A stretch of DNA of 64,000 bases from Bacteroidales bacterium UBA6851 (lineage in GTDB: Bacteria > Bacteroidota > Bacteroidia > Bacteroidales > UBA932). This document shows positions 52,234 through 61,025 of the stretch, one piece after another. The position numbers and the translations under genes were made by a program. Where the stretch lies: positions 62,001 through 126,000 of the forward strand of contig DKDJ01000006.1 of assembly GCA_002451795.1 (NCBI GenBank). The letters are read 5' to 3'. Each line of letters opens with the position of its first letter. Position 1 is the stretch's first letter. The notes beneath the pieces were generated by a model. It had not been told where the DNA came from. It was given only the letters and a program-made list of their open reading frames with translations, and made no database searches.

Positions 52234-53442
52234 TTATTTATCAACACGATACAATAAAGAGCTATCACCATAGCTCAAGAAACGGAACCCATGGTCAAGT
52301 GCATAGTCATACACCCTGCGCCAGTCGCCGCCAAGGAAAGCGGAGACAAGCAGTAGCAATGTGCTCTGCGGCTGATGAAAATTGGTCACCATCACATCCA
52401 CAACTCTGAACTTGAATCCCGGTACAATTATGATTCGTGTACCCACCTTCAGTTCTTTAAGAGCGTTCTTTTCAAGCCATGCAATAATCGCGTCCAAAGA
52501 TTCCTCAAGGCTATATGCATATTCCCTTTCATATGGCGCCCACTGCCTGACATCCGCAGGGGCACCGTCCTCAATGCAGGACACCCCTACATAATACAGA
52601 GACTCAAGTGTCCTCACAGATGTAGTACCTACGGCAATTACCTTTCTCGAACCGCTTCTCAAGTCCTTCAGGAAGTCAAGGCTGACCACAAAAGGCTCCC
52701 TATGCATCGGATGCTCACCAACAAGCGAACTCTTAACCGGAAGAAATGTTCCAGCACCCACATGAAGACAAATAGTCTCCATATCTATTCCTTTTTCCCT
52801 GATCCTCTCCAGAACCTCGTCTGTAAAATGCAGCCCGGCAGTAGGAGCGGCCACAGAGCCACGGATATGGGCATAAAGAGTCTGATACCTTTCAACATCA
52901 ATGCTTTCCGTATCTCGGTTAAGATATGGAGGAATAGGTACTTGACCACACAACTCCAACACCTTTGAAAAAGGCTGTCCACCTTCCCAGTTAAATTCCA
53001 CCAGCCCGGTCTGCCCGTCCCTTGACAAAAGCCTGGCCGTAAGCTGCATTTGGGAGAGATCACCATGGTTCACGTCAAACTTCAGCACATCCCCCTTCCA
53101 CCTCTTCGAGTTACCGATTACACATTTCCATACGCAAGTCTTCGTAGACGCGAAATTCGTTGCATAATCGCATGGAGAATGCGGCTCGAGGCAGAAAATC
53201 TCAATATGAGCACCTGTTTCCCTACGAAAAAACAACCTCGCAGGAACAACTTTAGTATCATTGAACACCATTAAAGCATTCACAGGAAGTAATCCTGGAA
53301 GCTCGGAGAAGATATACGAACTAATCTTACCCTCCTTATAAACAAGGAGATTGGACATATCACGCCGATCAAGAGGATATTTCGCAATCCTCTCTTCCGG
53401 CAGATTGTAATTATAGTCTTCTATATGAAGAACTGGAATCAT
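52234..53442 (-). CDS. queA: tRNA preQ1(34) S-adenosylmethionine ribosyltransferase-isomerase
   Basis: 402 residues. Transfers the ribosyl of SAM to preQ1-modified tRNA to make epoxyqueuosine. N-terminal DYNYNLPEERIAKYPLDRRD, then VFNDTKVVPARL, IPIPPYLNRDTES-like segment (VPIPPYLNR), AAPTAGLHFT, and HVGAGTFLPVK. The C-terminal NFHQPQSTLLLLVSAF is also standard. Its own promoter is TATATTTG at 53469-53476. Confidence 0.96.
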   Translation of the reverse strand: MIPVLHIEDYNYNLPEERIAKYPLDRRDMSNLLVYKEGKISSYIFSELPGLLPVNALMVFNDTKVVPARLFFRRETGAHIEIFCLEPHSPCDYATNFASTKTCVWKCVIGNSKRWKGDVLKFDVNHGDLSQMQLTARLLSRDGQTGLVEFNWEGGQPFSKVLELCGQVPIPPYLNRDTESIDVERYQTLYAHIRGSVAAPTAGLHFTDEVLERIREKGIDMETICLHVGAGTFLPVKSSLVGEHPMHREPFVVSLDFLKDLRSGSRKVIAVGTTSVRTLESLYYVGVSCIEDGAPADVRQWAPYEREYAYSLEESLDAIIAWLEKNALKELKVGTRIIIVPGFKFRVVDVMVTNFHQPQSTLLLLVSAFLGGDWRRVYDYALDHGFRFLSYGDSSLLYRVDK

Positions 53443-53903
53443 AACGCACTATCACAATTTTATGGATACAAATATAACAATTATAAAGGACAAAGAAAGC
53501 ACCATATTTTGATAACATTTGTAAATTTCATGCAAACAAGATGTAAATTTTACAAAAGTTAACAAACATAAACAGAAAACATCATAAATAGATATATTAG
53601 AATTTCTTATATAAGGATTTTCATTTACATTACATCTTGAAATTCAGAGATTTATATAAATATTCTACTTGTCTACTTTAGTTGAAGACTCCCCTATGTT
53701 GAAAAATATCAAGCCCAAATCAGCCCAATTTTGATACTAAATCTTTGTAATATAGTAAAATTCAGATATTTACAAATGCCAATATTAATTTCACATTTAG
53801 CATAATTTCTATACAAGTTATCAACACTCCCCTCTTGTTAACATGTGTAAAACTTGCAAACCACTAAAATCTTGTCTACATTTGTAAAATAAATGATTAC
53901 ATT
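53443..53903. other. AT-rich regulatory intergenic region with repeated 10-mer
   Basis: 461 nt, strongly AT-rich, no gene seen. It holds the queA promoter (TATATTTG, 53469-53476, minus) and the XRE gene promoter. CATTTGTAAA occurs exactly three times: 53516-53525 (+), 53769-53778 (-) and 53879-53888 (+, overlapping the XRE -7 box). Near copies are at 53549-53558 (-) and 53842-53851 (+). These are candidate binding sites for the downstream regulator. Confidence 0.55.
53853..53884 (+). promoter_or_regulatory. Promoter of XRE regulator
   Basis: CTTG (53853-53856), 20 nt, TACATTTG (53877-53884). Transcription should begin near 53889, 15 nt before the ATG. The -7 box overlaps one copy of CATTTGTAAA, which would allow autorepression. 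Confidence 0.6.
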
Positions 53904-54317
53904 ATGAACTCAAGACTCCTACAGTTCCTGAATGCTGAAAATATCAGTCAAGCTCAGTTTGCAGACACCATAGGTGTAGCAAGAGCAAGCGTTTCGCATA
54001 TTCTTGCTGGACGAAATAAACCAGGATTCGACTTTCTCGTGAGCATAAGCAAGCACTACCCCTCGTTGAACCTCGAGTGGCTCATTACCGGTAAAGGCCG
54101 TATGTATCTCAAATCCTGTGATACTATCTTTGATGACTCTGAATTCTTCACTCTCGACAAGGAAACGAAGGCAGCAATACCTCCTCAAACGACTAATACA
54201 GAATCCATTGAGCAGAAAAAAATAGCATCACAACCATCCTTCCAACCCAGCCCAGAAAAATCAATTTCCAGAATCATCGTATTCTACAACGATAACACAT
54301 ATCAAGAACTCGTCTAA
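53904..54317 (+). CDS. XRE-family HTH regulator
   Basis: 137 residues. N-terminal Cro/CI-type HTH (about 5-60): ISQAQFADTIGVARASVSHILAGRNKPG, a phage-repressor-like domain followed by WLITGKG. A low-complexity linker (about 85-118) leads to a short hydrophobic tail ISRIIVFYNDNTYQEL, seen in many Bacteroidetes members. It is not part of a recognisable prophage here. It lies upstream of the PyrD-like/CinA genes (18-nt gap) and may share a transcript with them. Confidence 0.87.
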   Translation: MNSRLLQFLNAENISQAQFADTIGVARASVSHILAGRNKPGFDFLVSISKHYPSLNLEWLITGKGRMYLKSCDTIFDDSEFFTLDKETKAAIPPQTTNTESIEQKKIASQPSFQPSPEKSISRIIVFYNDNTYQELV

Positions 54318-54335
54318 AAGCACTATATTTGCTGC

Positions 54336-55163
54336 ATGAGTCTGTACAATGTCATCATTCGTCCATTCGTGAAGAAGATGGACAGAGAAAGAGCCTCAAG
54401 AATAGCTCTGCGGTACTTCGGCGCCATAGGAAGAATCCCCATGGGAAGAATCGTCAATAGATGGATTCACGGCAATAAGCCCAAAGGACTCCAGAAAGAA
54501 GTGTTCGGTCTCAATTTTTATAACCCTATCGGACTAGGAGCAGGACTGGACATACACGGAGAACTCTATAATGACTTGAATAACCTCGGATTCAGCTTTG
54601 TAGAAATAGGCCCAATGGATGCTAGCGGGATAGGTAAAGCTATATCGCACATTCAAAAAGACCCACAAGACGATATTTTAGCAGTCTGCATCCACAATGA
54701 TTACTTCAATGCCTTCACCCTCGGATATGATTTTTTCGATTTCTTTGTACTTGACATCCAGGATATCCAGTCTTGCACAGATATTCTTGATTCAGTTCTT
54801 GATTCGAGAATTGCAGAGCAAGTATACAAGCCGATCATACTTAAAGTCCCTGATACAACCACCAATTCCGAACTAGAAGAGCTTACGGAATATTGCCTGA
54901 TGAACAATGTCGATGGGATGGAACTCCGCAGATTAGACCAGGTAAAAGCAGTAAGCAAACATAGCATGGGCAAACTCCCCATTATAGCCAACTGCCATAT
55001 CGATACACCAGAAGAAGCTTACGATGCCCTTCAAGCAGGAGCATCACTCGTAGAGATCCGGACAGGCCTGCTTAGGGAAGGTCCGGGAATCGTTAAACAG
55101 ACATTGGATTACTTACTAAAGGAAAGCAAACAAAACGACAAGGCAAATGGAAGTACAATATAG
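54336..55163 (+). CDS. Dihydroorotate dehydrogenase-like protein, probably catalytically inactive
   Basis: 275 residues against about 330-350 for class 2 PyrD. The barrel is recognisable: NPIGLGAGLDIHGELYNDL, LGFSFVEIGP, LKVPDTTTNSELEEL, and GASLVEIRTGLLREGPGIVK near the end. However, the Lys of the usual AGFDKNGE is replaced (GLDIHGE). The stretch with RxGFNN is missing, and the NxSSPNT segment bearing the catalytic Ser is replaced by VLDIQDIQSC. So it may bind FMN, but normal dihydroorotate oxidation is unlikely. It overlaps cinA by 17 nt. Confidence 0.72.
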   Translation: MSLYNVIIRPFVKKMDRERASRIALRYFGAIGRIPMGRIVNRWIHGNKPKGLQKEVFGLNFYNPIGLGAGLDIHGELYNDLNNLGFSFVEIGPMDASGIGKAISHIQKDPQDDILAVCIHNDYFNAFTLGYDFFDFFVLDIQDIQSCTDILDSVLDSRIAEQVYKPIILKVPDTTTNSELEELTEYCLMNNVDGMELRRLDQVKAVSKHSMGKLPIIANCHIDTPEEAYDALQAGASLVEIRTGLLREGPGIVKQTLDYLLKESKQNDKANGSTI

Positions 55164-55620
55164 AATAGGAGAACTGCTAAAATCCAAAGGGCAGAGTTTA
55201 AGCGCGGCAGAGTCATGCACTGGAGGTCAAATATCACACCTAATCACAATGGTGTCCGGTTCTTCGTCATACTACCTCGGCTCTGTCACATCCTACGCCA
55301 TAAAGGTAAAGGAAAGTGTTCTTGGCGTTCCTTCTCATGTCATCAATGAGCATGGTGTAGTAAGTTCAGAGGTAGCGGCAGCGATGGCGCAAGGTGTCAG
55401 ACAACTTATGGGAAGCACCTTCTCTGTCTCCACGACTGGCCTGGCAGAGGGAGGAGACGAGCACTATCCGGAAGGCACTGTATGGATAGCAGCGAGTGGG
55501 CCAAAAGGTACAAAAACACGTCTCTTTCAGTGCGACAAAGGCAGAAAGGGCAATATAAGGGAGTTTGCCAAAGCCGCACTCTCATTTCTTGAAGAATGTA
55601 TAAGAAAAGACTTAATTTAG
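55147..55620 (+). CDS. CinA C-terminal domain family protein (NMN amidase type)
   Basis: 157 residues, the stand-alone amidase domain (PncC-like) without the N-terminal domain of full CinA. AESCTGGQISHLI, GSVTSYAIKVKESVLGV, HGVVSSEVAAAMA. The usual TTGIAGPGG loop reads TTGLAEGGDEHYPEGTVW, a small change next to the active site. Likely reaction: NMN to nicotinate mononucleotide. It overlaps the PyrD-like gene, so it is translationally coupled. Confidence 0.87.
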   Translation: MEVQYRIGELLKSKGQSLSAAESCTGGQISHLITMVSGSSSYYLGSVTSYAIKVKESVLGVPSHVINEHGVVSSEVAAAMAQGVRQLMGSTFSVSTTGLAEGGDEHYPEGTVWIAASGPKGTKTRLFQCDKGRKGNIREFAKAALSFLEECIRKDLI

Positions 55621-55639
55621 CCTATCAATCAACCGGTAG

Positions 55640-55672
55640 AACATTTTTGTTTTGAATCATAACAAAAATGTT
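55640..55672. terminator. Symmetric hairpin between cinA and dipeptidase
   Basis: AACATTTTTGTT (55640-55651) and AACAAAAATGTT (55661-55672) form a perfect 12-bp stem around 9 nt. The right arm covers the dipeptidase stop. The symmetric form suits a bidirectional terminator for these convergent genes. Confidence 0.55.
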
Positions 55673-56741
55673 AGCGTCTATTATCCCTCATTACACGAAG
55701 GAAATTACCGCCTGCTATCATAGAAATCTCCTTTCTGCCGAAGCCTCTCCTACGCATCTCTTCCCAGAGTGCAGGGAACTTCGAAATATCTTCAAGACCG
55801 CAAGGACAAACTTCTATTCCATCATAGTCAGTACCGATTCCCACGTGTTCAATTCCGGCAACACCCACAGCGTGTTCAATATGATCCACCACCCTCGATA
55901 CACCAGGGCGCGGCAGAGAGTTCAGTTCATCTTGAAGATCATTCCACGCCTTGACCTTGACAGGGTCAGATGGAGACTTGATGAACTCATCCTCTATCCA
56001 CATTTTCTCTTCCAACGCAGAGGCATCCAAAACAGAGACAAACCCATCATCGAGAAAGCACGGATATATGCTCATGCAAACAATGCCTCCACCATCTGCA
56101 ATACCACGAATCAGCTCATCAGATATGTTCCTCTTGTGCGAAGCCAAAGCGCGGCAACACCCATGCGTGTATGCTACAGGCTTTGAACTCAAGGTCAACA
56201 CATCCCGCATCGTATCGTCTGAGCTATGAGCAAGGTCTATCATCATACGCCTCCGATTCATCTCGGCAACAAGCTCTTTTCCGAAAGGACTAAGACCTCC
56301 CCATGTATGATTACCGGTACAACTATCTCCTACCTGATTGTCCGCACTATGGGTCAATGTAATATATCTTACACCTCTGCGGTAAAACTCCCTCAAGAGC
56401 TCAAACGACTCACCAATTGCAGATGCATTCTCAATCCCAAGAATCACTGAAAGCTTCCCATTGGACTTATTCCGACGCACAGAAGAGGCACAACGCGCAT
56501 AAGAAACCATATCATTATGGGCAGCCACCTGCCTGTCCACTTCTTCAAGAAGCCGCAACGCATATTGAGTAGCCTGCTCGCCCTGCATAGATGCAGGAAC
56601 ATATAAGGCGAAGAAAGAAGCATCCACTCCCCCTCGCCGCATCTTTGGAAAATCCACCTGTGCGTGCGAGTTGTCAAGACCATAGTCTCGCAGCCTTAAC
56701 ATTTGTGACGGAGCGTCACAATGAGCATCCAAAACAACCAT
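55671..56741 (-). CDS. Membrane dipeptidase family (peptidase M19)
   Basis: 356 residues from ATG 56741 (MVVLDAHCDAPSQM). A TTG three codons earlier overlaps the preceding gene. Zinc ligands are visible as HCD near the start, the bridging Glu in GIENASAIG, HSADN, THGCCRAL and GTDYDGI. It hydrolyses dipeptides, often with D-residues. There is no signal peptide, so it acts in the cytosol. Last gene of the tat-CBM9-ABC-F run, 1 nt after the ABC-F stop. Confidence 0.92.
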   Translation of the reverse strand: MVVLDAHCDAPSQMLRLRDYGLDNSHAQVDFPKMRRGGVDASFFALYVPASMQGEQATQYALRLLEEVDRQVAAHNDMVSYARCASSVRRNKSNGKLSVILGIENASAIGESFELLREFYRRGVRYITLTHSADNQVGDSCTGNHTWGGLSPFGKELVAEMNRRRMMIDLAHSSDDTMRDVLTLSSKPVAYTHGCCRALASHKRNISDELIRGIADGGGIVCMSIYPCFLDDGFVSVLDASALEEKMWIEDEFIKSPSDPVKVKAWNDLQDELNSLPRPGVSRVVDHIEHAVGVAGIEHVGIGTDYDGIEVCPCGLEDISKFPALWEEMRRRGFGRKEISMIAGGNFLRVMRDNRR

Positions 56742-56742
56742 A

Positions 56743-58653
56743 CTATCCAATCAGTTCTCCCCACTCTTCAGTCTTGGCATCAAGATCGCGTTTACATTCT
56801 AGATAAGACCTGGTGAGTTCCATTATATCATCTTTGTCTGTCGGTGAAGAAAGTACAGACTCTATATCCTTCATTTTCTGCTCCAGCTTCTCTATTTCAC
56901 ACTCAAGATACGAAATGCGGTTCTTTTTCTTTCGATCCATCTTCACTTCCTGTCTTCGCACTTGATCGTTCTGCTTTTGCACCGCTTTCTGTTCAGAAAC
57001 GACCTTCTGAGAATCTACTTTCCTCTCAAGTTCCTGCAGATTCTCGATCTTCCTCTTGGCAAGGAAATCCGTCACACTTCCAAGATGTTCCGTGACACGG
57101 CCATCCCTGAATTCATACATTTTATCTACCAGGCCGTCAAGGAAGTCCCTATCATGTGATACCACAACCATTGTCCCATCAAAAGACTTGAGCGCCTGCT
57201 TGAGTATGTCCTTAGACTTGACATCCATATGGTTGGTAGGCTCGTCAAGAGCCAAAAGATTGTGACTCTGAAGCATCAGCTTCGCCATTCCAAGCCTTGC
57301 ACGTTCTCCTCCGGAAAGCACGGACACTTTCTTATCTATATCTTCTCCCCTGAATAGGAATTGGGCCAGAATATCTCGAAGTTTGGTACGTATCTCTCCC
57401 ACGGCAATCCGATCAAGCGTAGAAAAGACAGTTTCATTCTTGTCAAGAACATCCTCCTGATTCTGAGCATAATACCCAATAGTGACATTGTGACCGAGCT
57501 TGGCTTCTCCAGAAATTGGCTCCAGTTCAGAGCAAATCACCCTCATAAGAGTAGTTTTCCCCTCTCCGTTCCTTCCGATCAACGCCACTTTCTCACCTCT
57601 CTTTATCTCAATGTTGGCATGGCTGAACACCACCTTTCCAGGGTAGCCGACCTCCAGATCCACACCCTTGAATACGACATCGCCAGAACGAGGTGCAGGC
57701 GGGAACTTGACGGTAAGCGTGACATTGTCAGTTTCGTCAACTTCTATCCTGTCAAGTTTCTCCAGCGCCTTTATCCTTGACTGCACCTGATTTGACTTGG
57801 TAGGTTTGTATCGGAAAGCACGAATAAAGTCTTCTGTTTTCTGAATCATCTTCTGCTGATTCTCATATGCGGCATTCTGCTGCTGGATACGCTCAGCCCT
57901 GAGTTCAAGGTACTTACTGTATGGCACCTTGTAGTCATGTATATGACCAAGCATTATTTCCACAGTGCGATTGGTCACATTGTCAAGGAATCTTCTGTCA
58001 TGGCTCACAAGAAGAAGTGAGCATCTGGTGGACTTCAGATAATCTTCAAGCCACTCTATAGACTCGATATCAAGATGGTTCGTAGGCTCGTCAAGCAAAA
58101 GGACACGAGGCTTGCGAAGCAAGATTTTGGCAAGTTCAATCCTCATATTCCATCCCTGGGAGAAAGTCTCGGTGTTACGGACGAGTTCTTCATCCTTGAA
58201 ACCAAGTCCGAGAAGAGTCCTACGTGCCTGAACTTCAGGAGGTTCACTATGGCTCATCTCAAGTCTATCATTCAGAGCCCCAAGTTCTTCAATCAGTTCG
58301 GAATAAGACTCAGACTCGTAGTCAGTACGTCTCTCCAGTTCTTTAGTAAGAAGTGCAATACGGGACTCTATTTCCGCACTGCTCTGGAATACCGTAAGGG
58401 CCTCGTCAAGTACGGAACGTCCCTTATGATGTTCCATTATCTGAGGCAGATAGCCTATGGTTATATCCTTGGGCTTATCTATCCTCCCGGATGTCGGAGA
58501 CTGAAGTCCGCAGATCATCTTTAGTATGGTGGATTTCCCCGCCCCGTTCTTGCCTACAAGACCGATTTTATCCGAATCACTGACGTGGAAATTAATATTG
58601 TCTAAAAGAACATATCCACCATATGCTACTGTAACATTCTCTATAGAAATCAT
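56743..58653 (-). CDS. ABC-F family ATPase
   Basis: 636 residues, two ATP-binding cassettes and no membrane part. First cassette: GLVGKNGAGKST, signature TFSQGWNMRIELAK, LLLDEPTNHLDIES. Second: ALIGRNGEGKTT, VSVLSGGERARLGMAK, LALDEPTNHMDVKS. Between them lies the interdomain linker with many Gln, and the C-terminus is a long charged coiled coil (about 530-630), as in Uup/YheS-type proteins. It acts on the ribosome in translation or antibiotic protection. 4 nt after the CBM9-like gene. Confidence 0.93.
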   Translation of the reverse strand: MISIENVTVAYGGYVLLDNINFHVSDSDKIGLVGKNGAGKSTILKMICGLQSPTSGRIDKPKDITIGYLPQIMEHHKGRSVLDEALTVFQSSAEIESRIALLTKELERRTDYESESYSELIEELGALNDRLEMSHSEPPEVQARRTLLGLGFKDEELVRNTETFSQGWNMRIELAKILLRKPRVLLLDEPTNHLDIESIEWLEDYLKSTRCSLLLVSHDRRFLDNVTNRTVEIMLGHIHDYKVPYSKYLELRAERIQQQNAAYENQQKMIQKTEDFIRAFRYKPTKSNQVQSRIKALEKLDRIEVDETDNVTLTVKFPPAPRSGDVVFKGVDLEVGYPGKVVFSHANIEIKRGEKVALIGRNGEGKTTLMRVICSELEPISGEAKLGHNVTIGYYAQNQEDVLDKNETVFSTLDRIAVGEIRTKLRDILAQFLFRGEDIDKKVSVLSGGERARLGMAKLMLQSHNLLALDEPTNHMDVKSKDILKQALKSFDGTMVVVSHDRDFLDGLVDKMYEFRDGRVTEHLGSVTDFLAKRKIENLQELERKVDSQKVVSEQKAVQKQNDQVRRQEVKMDRKKKNRISYLECEIEKLEQKMKDIESVLSSPTDKDDIMELTRSYLECKRDLDAKTEEWGELIG

Positions 58654-58657
58654 TTAA

Positions 58658-59236
58658 CTATTCAAATATCAAATCATCAAAAAACTCAGGACGATGGAAG
58701 TCCGGCTTGGGAGTATGTATAGGATACAGACTCATATAGTGCCTCACAGGCGAAGCATCAGCACACTTATAGAAATTCCCCCTTGCTTTCAGCCCGGAAA
58801 AAGTGTCCAAGGAGAACACAGAAGATGGAATATCGAGCCTCAAATCCCATTTTGTTCTATTATTGCTGATACCAAACGGTTCATTTCCAAGGCTGCTTTC
58901 CCTATGTATAGATTCAAGCGCTTCAGACGAGACTGGAATCCTACCGCTTCGGCTGGTGCCATGACAAAGATAAAGTCGTCCGATACAGTTGCTTTCAACA
59001 TTATAATATGTCCCGTCACACAAAGGATCAAAGAAGAACTCCACACATGAATCTTCCCACACGTGTTCCATATCAACCCCGCAGCGAGCCACTACGGCAG
59101 GTTCATCGACATAATAATGAATATGAAGGCAGTCTCCACTGTGCCAAATATCAAACTCAGCACTACAATCAGCAATAAAATCAGTCCAATTAAAGCACCC
59201 TATTCGGTATCTACGTGGTTCTTTGGTGATATACAT
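58658..59236 (-). CDS. CBM9-like (carbohydrate-binding family 9) domain protein
   Basis: 192 residues. The whole protein looks like a single CBM9-type beta sandwich: FDIWHSGDCLHIHYYVDEP, VWEDSCVEFFFDPLCDGTYYNVESN, WDLRLDIPSSVF. There is no signal peptide or lipobox, odd for a sugar-binding module. The start lies 37 nt inside the tatC 3' end, so translation is coupled. Ligand unknown; it might be a cytosolic esterase- or glycan-related protein. Confidence 0.8.
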   Translation of the reverse strand: MYITKEPRRYRIGCFNWTDFIADCSAEFDIWHSGDCLHIHYYVDEPAVVARCGVDMEHVWEDSCVEFFFDPLCDGTYYNVESNCIGRLYLCHGTSRSGRIPVSSEALESIHRESSLGNEPFGISNNRTKWDLRLDIPSSVFSLDTFSGLKARGNFYKCADASPVRHYMSLYPIHTPKPDFHRPEFFDDLIFE

Positions 59237-59991
59237 AACAAAATTGACAATTCATATAACAGATAAAGCGGCAGCGCAAGCACAAACATTGACACTGGAT
59301 CTGCCGGCGTAATGAAAGCAGACACGACCAAAACCACCACGAAAGCTGTCTTCCTTCCTTTCCTGAGCATTTCTTCCCCAATGATTCCAAGCGAGGAAAG
59401 CGCAAGTACGAGTGTAGGGAACTCAAAAGTCAGCCCAATAAGCAATATAGTGGAGGTAAAGACCGACATATAGGATCCGATGGTTATGCTGTTAACTATC
59501 TGGTCAGAGACGCTATAGTTAATGAAAAACTGCAGACACACTGGAAGCACAATAAAATATGCTACGGCCACACCTACATAAAACAGCAGCGTAGCAAGTA
59601 AGAATGATATCCGCAATGGACGCTTCTCCCTATCGTATAATGCAGGCGCAATGAAACGCCATATTTCCAAGATAATCAACGGAAAAGCAAGTATTAATCC
59701 AGTTGCCACCGCTGCCCTCAGATGAGCGAAGAACTGGGCACTTACCTCCACGTTGATAAGTTGCATCCCAAATGACCAGCCAAGTAGCCTATACACGCAG
59801 AAATCCGGATCTGTCGGAGCAAGAATAACCCCAAAGAGTGCCTTCTTGAAAATTAGCCCAAGACAGGTGAATATGCACACATAAAGAACCGAGCGGAGCA
59901 AGACTCCCCTCAGTACCTCAAGGTGATCCCAAAAAGACATGCGGGATCCATCCGACAGAGCACTATTCGTCCTTTTTCTTAGTATCGTCAT
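59200..59991 (-). CDS. tatC: Twin-arginine translocase subunit TatC
   Basis: 263 residues, six membrane segments. Conserved MSFWDHLEVLRGVLLRS at the N-terminus and FEFPTLVLALSSLGII, FITPADPVSMFVLALPLYLLYE. Recognises twin-arginine signal peptides together with TatA. It overlaps tatA by 29 nt upstream and the CBM9 gene by 37 nt downstream. Confidence 0.94.
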   Translation of the reverse strand: MTILRKRTNSALSDGSRMSFWDHLEVLRGVLLRSVLYVCIFTCLGLIFKKALFGVILAPTDPDFCVYRLLGWSFGMQLINVEVSAQFFAHLRAAVATGLILAFPLIILEIWRFIAPALYDREKRPLRISFLLATLLFYVGVAVAYFIVLPVCLQFFINYSVSDQIVNSITIGSYMSVFTSTILLIGLTFEFPTLVLALSSLGIIGEEMLRKGRKTAFVVVLVVSAFITPADPVSMFVLALPLYLLYELSILLCISPKNHVDTE

Positions 59992-60157
59992 CTACCTCAC
60001 GAAGACCTTCCTTGAAGCTCCGGACTCCCTTTCCGAGACCTTTCATCATCTCAGGAATTTTCTTTCCACCGAAAAGAAGCAGCACCACCAAAGCGATAAC
60101 AAGGACTTCAGTCCAGCCGATTACCAAAGGATATGTAAGCATAATTAGTTGAAACAT
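59963..60157 (-). CDS. tatA: Twin-arginine translocase subunit TatA/E
   Basis: 64 residues (59 if the second ATG is used). One membrane helix (WTEVLVIALVVLLLFG) followed by the hinge and the amphipathic helix GGKKIPEMMKGLGKGVRSFK, then an acidic/basic tail. Two starts: ATG 60157 lies 5 nt after a TATATTTG promoter element and would be leaderless; ATG 60142 (MLTYPLVIGW) would have a 15-nt leader. I report the longer form. Confidence 0.92.
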   Translation of the reverse strand: MFQLIMLTYPLVIGWTEVLVIALVVLLLFGGKKIPEMMKGLGKGVRSFKEGLREVDDDTKKKDE

Positions 60158-60162
60158 AAGTG

Positions 60163-60170
60163 CAAATATA
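60163..60170 (-). promoter_or_regulatory. Promoter -7 element of the tatA operon
   Basis: TATATTTG on the minus strand, 5 nt before ATG 60157 and 20 nt before ATG 60142. The operon behind it is tatA-tatC-CBM9-ABC-F-dipeptidase. Confidence 0.55.
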
Positions 60171-60182
60171 CAAAAAACATGG

Positions 60183-61025
60183 TTATCTCACAGGAGCGAC
60201 GACCCTAAGTGCAGACGGCTGTACCGTAATATCCAGCACCTCTGGAGCCTCAAAACACTCTCCATCAAAGTGCGCGGGACCGCTAAGGCTCCTTCTTATA
60301 ATGATATGTTTTCCGGCAAAATGATGCACCCGCCTACTCCGGTAGCACCTTCCAGTCATGAGCTTGCCGGCAAGAGAAGGCAATTCTGCAGTACGGAACA
60401 TATCCAGCACCGTCACCTCAAGAATTCCATCAGAGACACTGGCGAGAGGCGTAACCTTAGCACCATTGCCCCATTGGTTGGAATTGCCTACGGTAATTAG
60501 AACCGCCTGACAGTCAATCTTCTCACCATCCACAATAAGTTCATAATGCTCTGGAGAAAATCCATGCCATAGTTTCACTGCCTGCCAAATATAATTCTTC
60601 AGCCCTCGCTCCCCTGACTCAGAAAACATCTTACTCACCTGCGCATCAAAGCCCACACCGCACACGGAGAAGAATGGCTTACCATTTACAAACGCAGCAT
60701 CCAGCGGCACAGTCTCAGCATCAAGAAGGGTCTTAATCGCCTTACGCGGAGACCTGCTAATACCAAGGTCAAGAGCAAGTCCATCGCCACTGCCACATGG
60801 AACAATCCCAAGCGTCTTATCAGTCCCCAATAGGCCTCTGGCCACCTCATTTACAGTCCCGTCTCCCCCTACAGCCACTACTGTATGCGCAGAAGTCTCC
60901 TTAGCAATACGTTCTGCATGACCAGGATAAGCAGTATGAACCACCTCCATCCCGGACTCCCGAAGAAGGTTGACTATTTTAGATTTACGTCCGTTGCCCG
61001 AAATCGGATTGACAATACACAACAT
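60183..61025 (-). CDS. Diacylglycerol kinase family lipid kinase (second copy)
   Basis: 280 residues, YegS/DgkB-like. CIVNPISGNGRK at the very start, VGGDGTVNEVARGL nucleotide loop, PCGSGDGLALDLG, CGVGFDAQV. It overlaps the EptA-like gene by 1 nt (TAATG), so it is coupled to it. As that enzyme releases diacylglycerol from phosphatidylethanolamine, this kinase may return it to phosphatidate (inference). Distinct from the copy at 39139-40104. Confidence 0.9.
   Translation of the reverse strand: MLCIVNPISGNGRKSKIVNLLRESGMEVVHTAYPGHAERIAKETSAHTVVAVGGDGTVNEVARGLLGTDKTLGIVPCGSGDGLALDLGISRSPRKAIKTLLDAETVPLDAAFVNGKPFFSVCGVGFDAQVSKMFSESGERGLKNYIWQAVKLWHGFSPEHYELIVDGEKIDCQAVLITVGNSNQWGNGAKVTPLASVSDGILEVTVLDMFRTAELPSLAGKLMTGRCYRSRRVHHFAGKHIIIRRSLSGPAHFDGECFEAPEVLDITVQPSALRVVAPVR

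Noticed and set aside
53904..54317. XRE regulator as part of a prophage
   Set aside because: Neighbours are chromosomal housekeeping-type genes; no phage structural, integrase or lysis genes are present.
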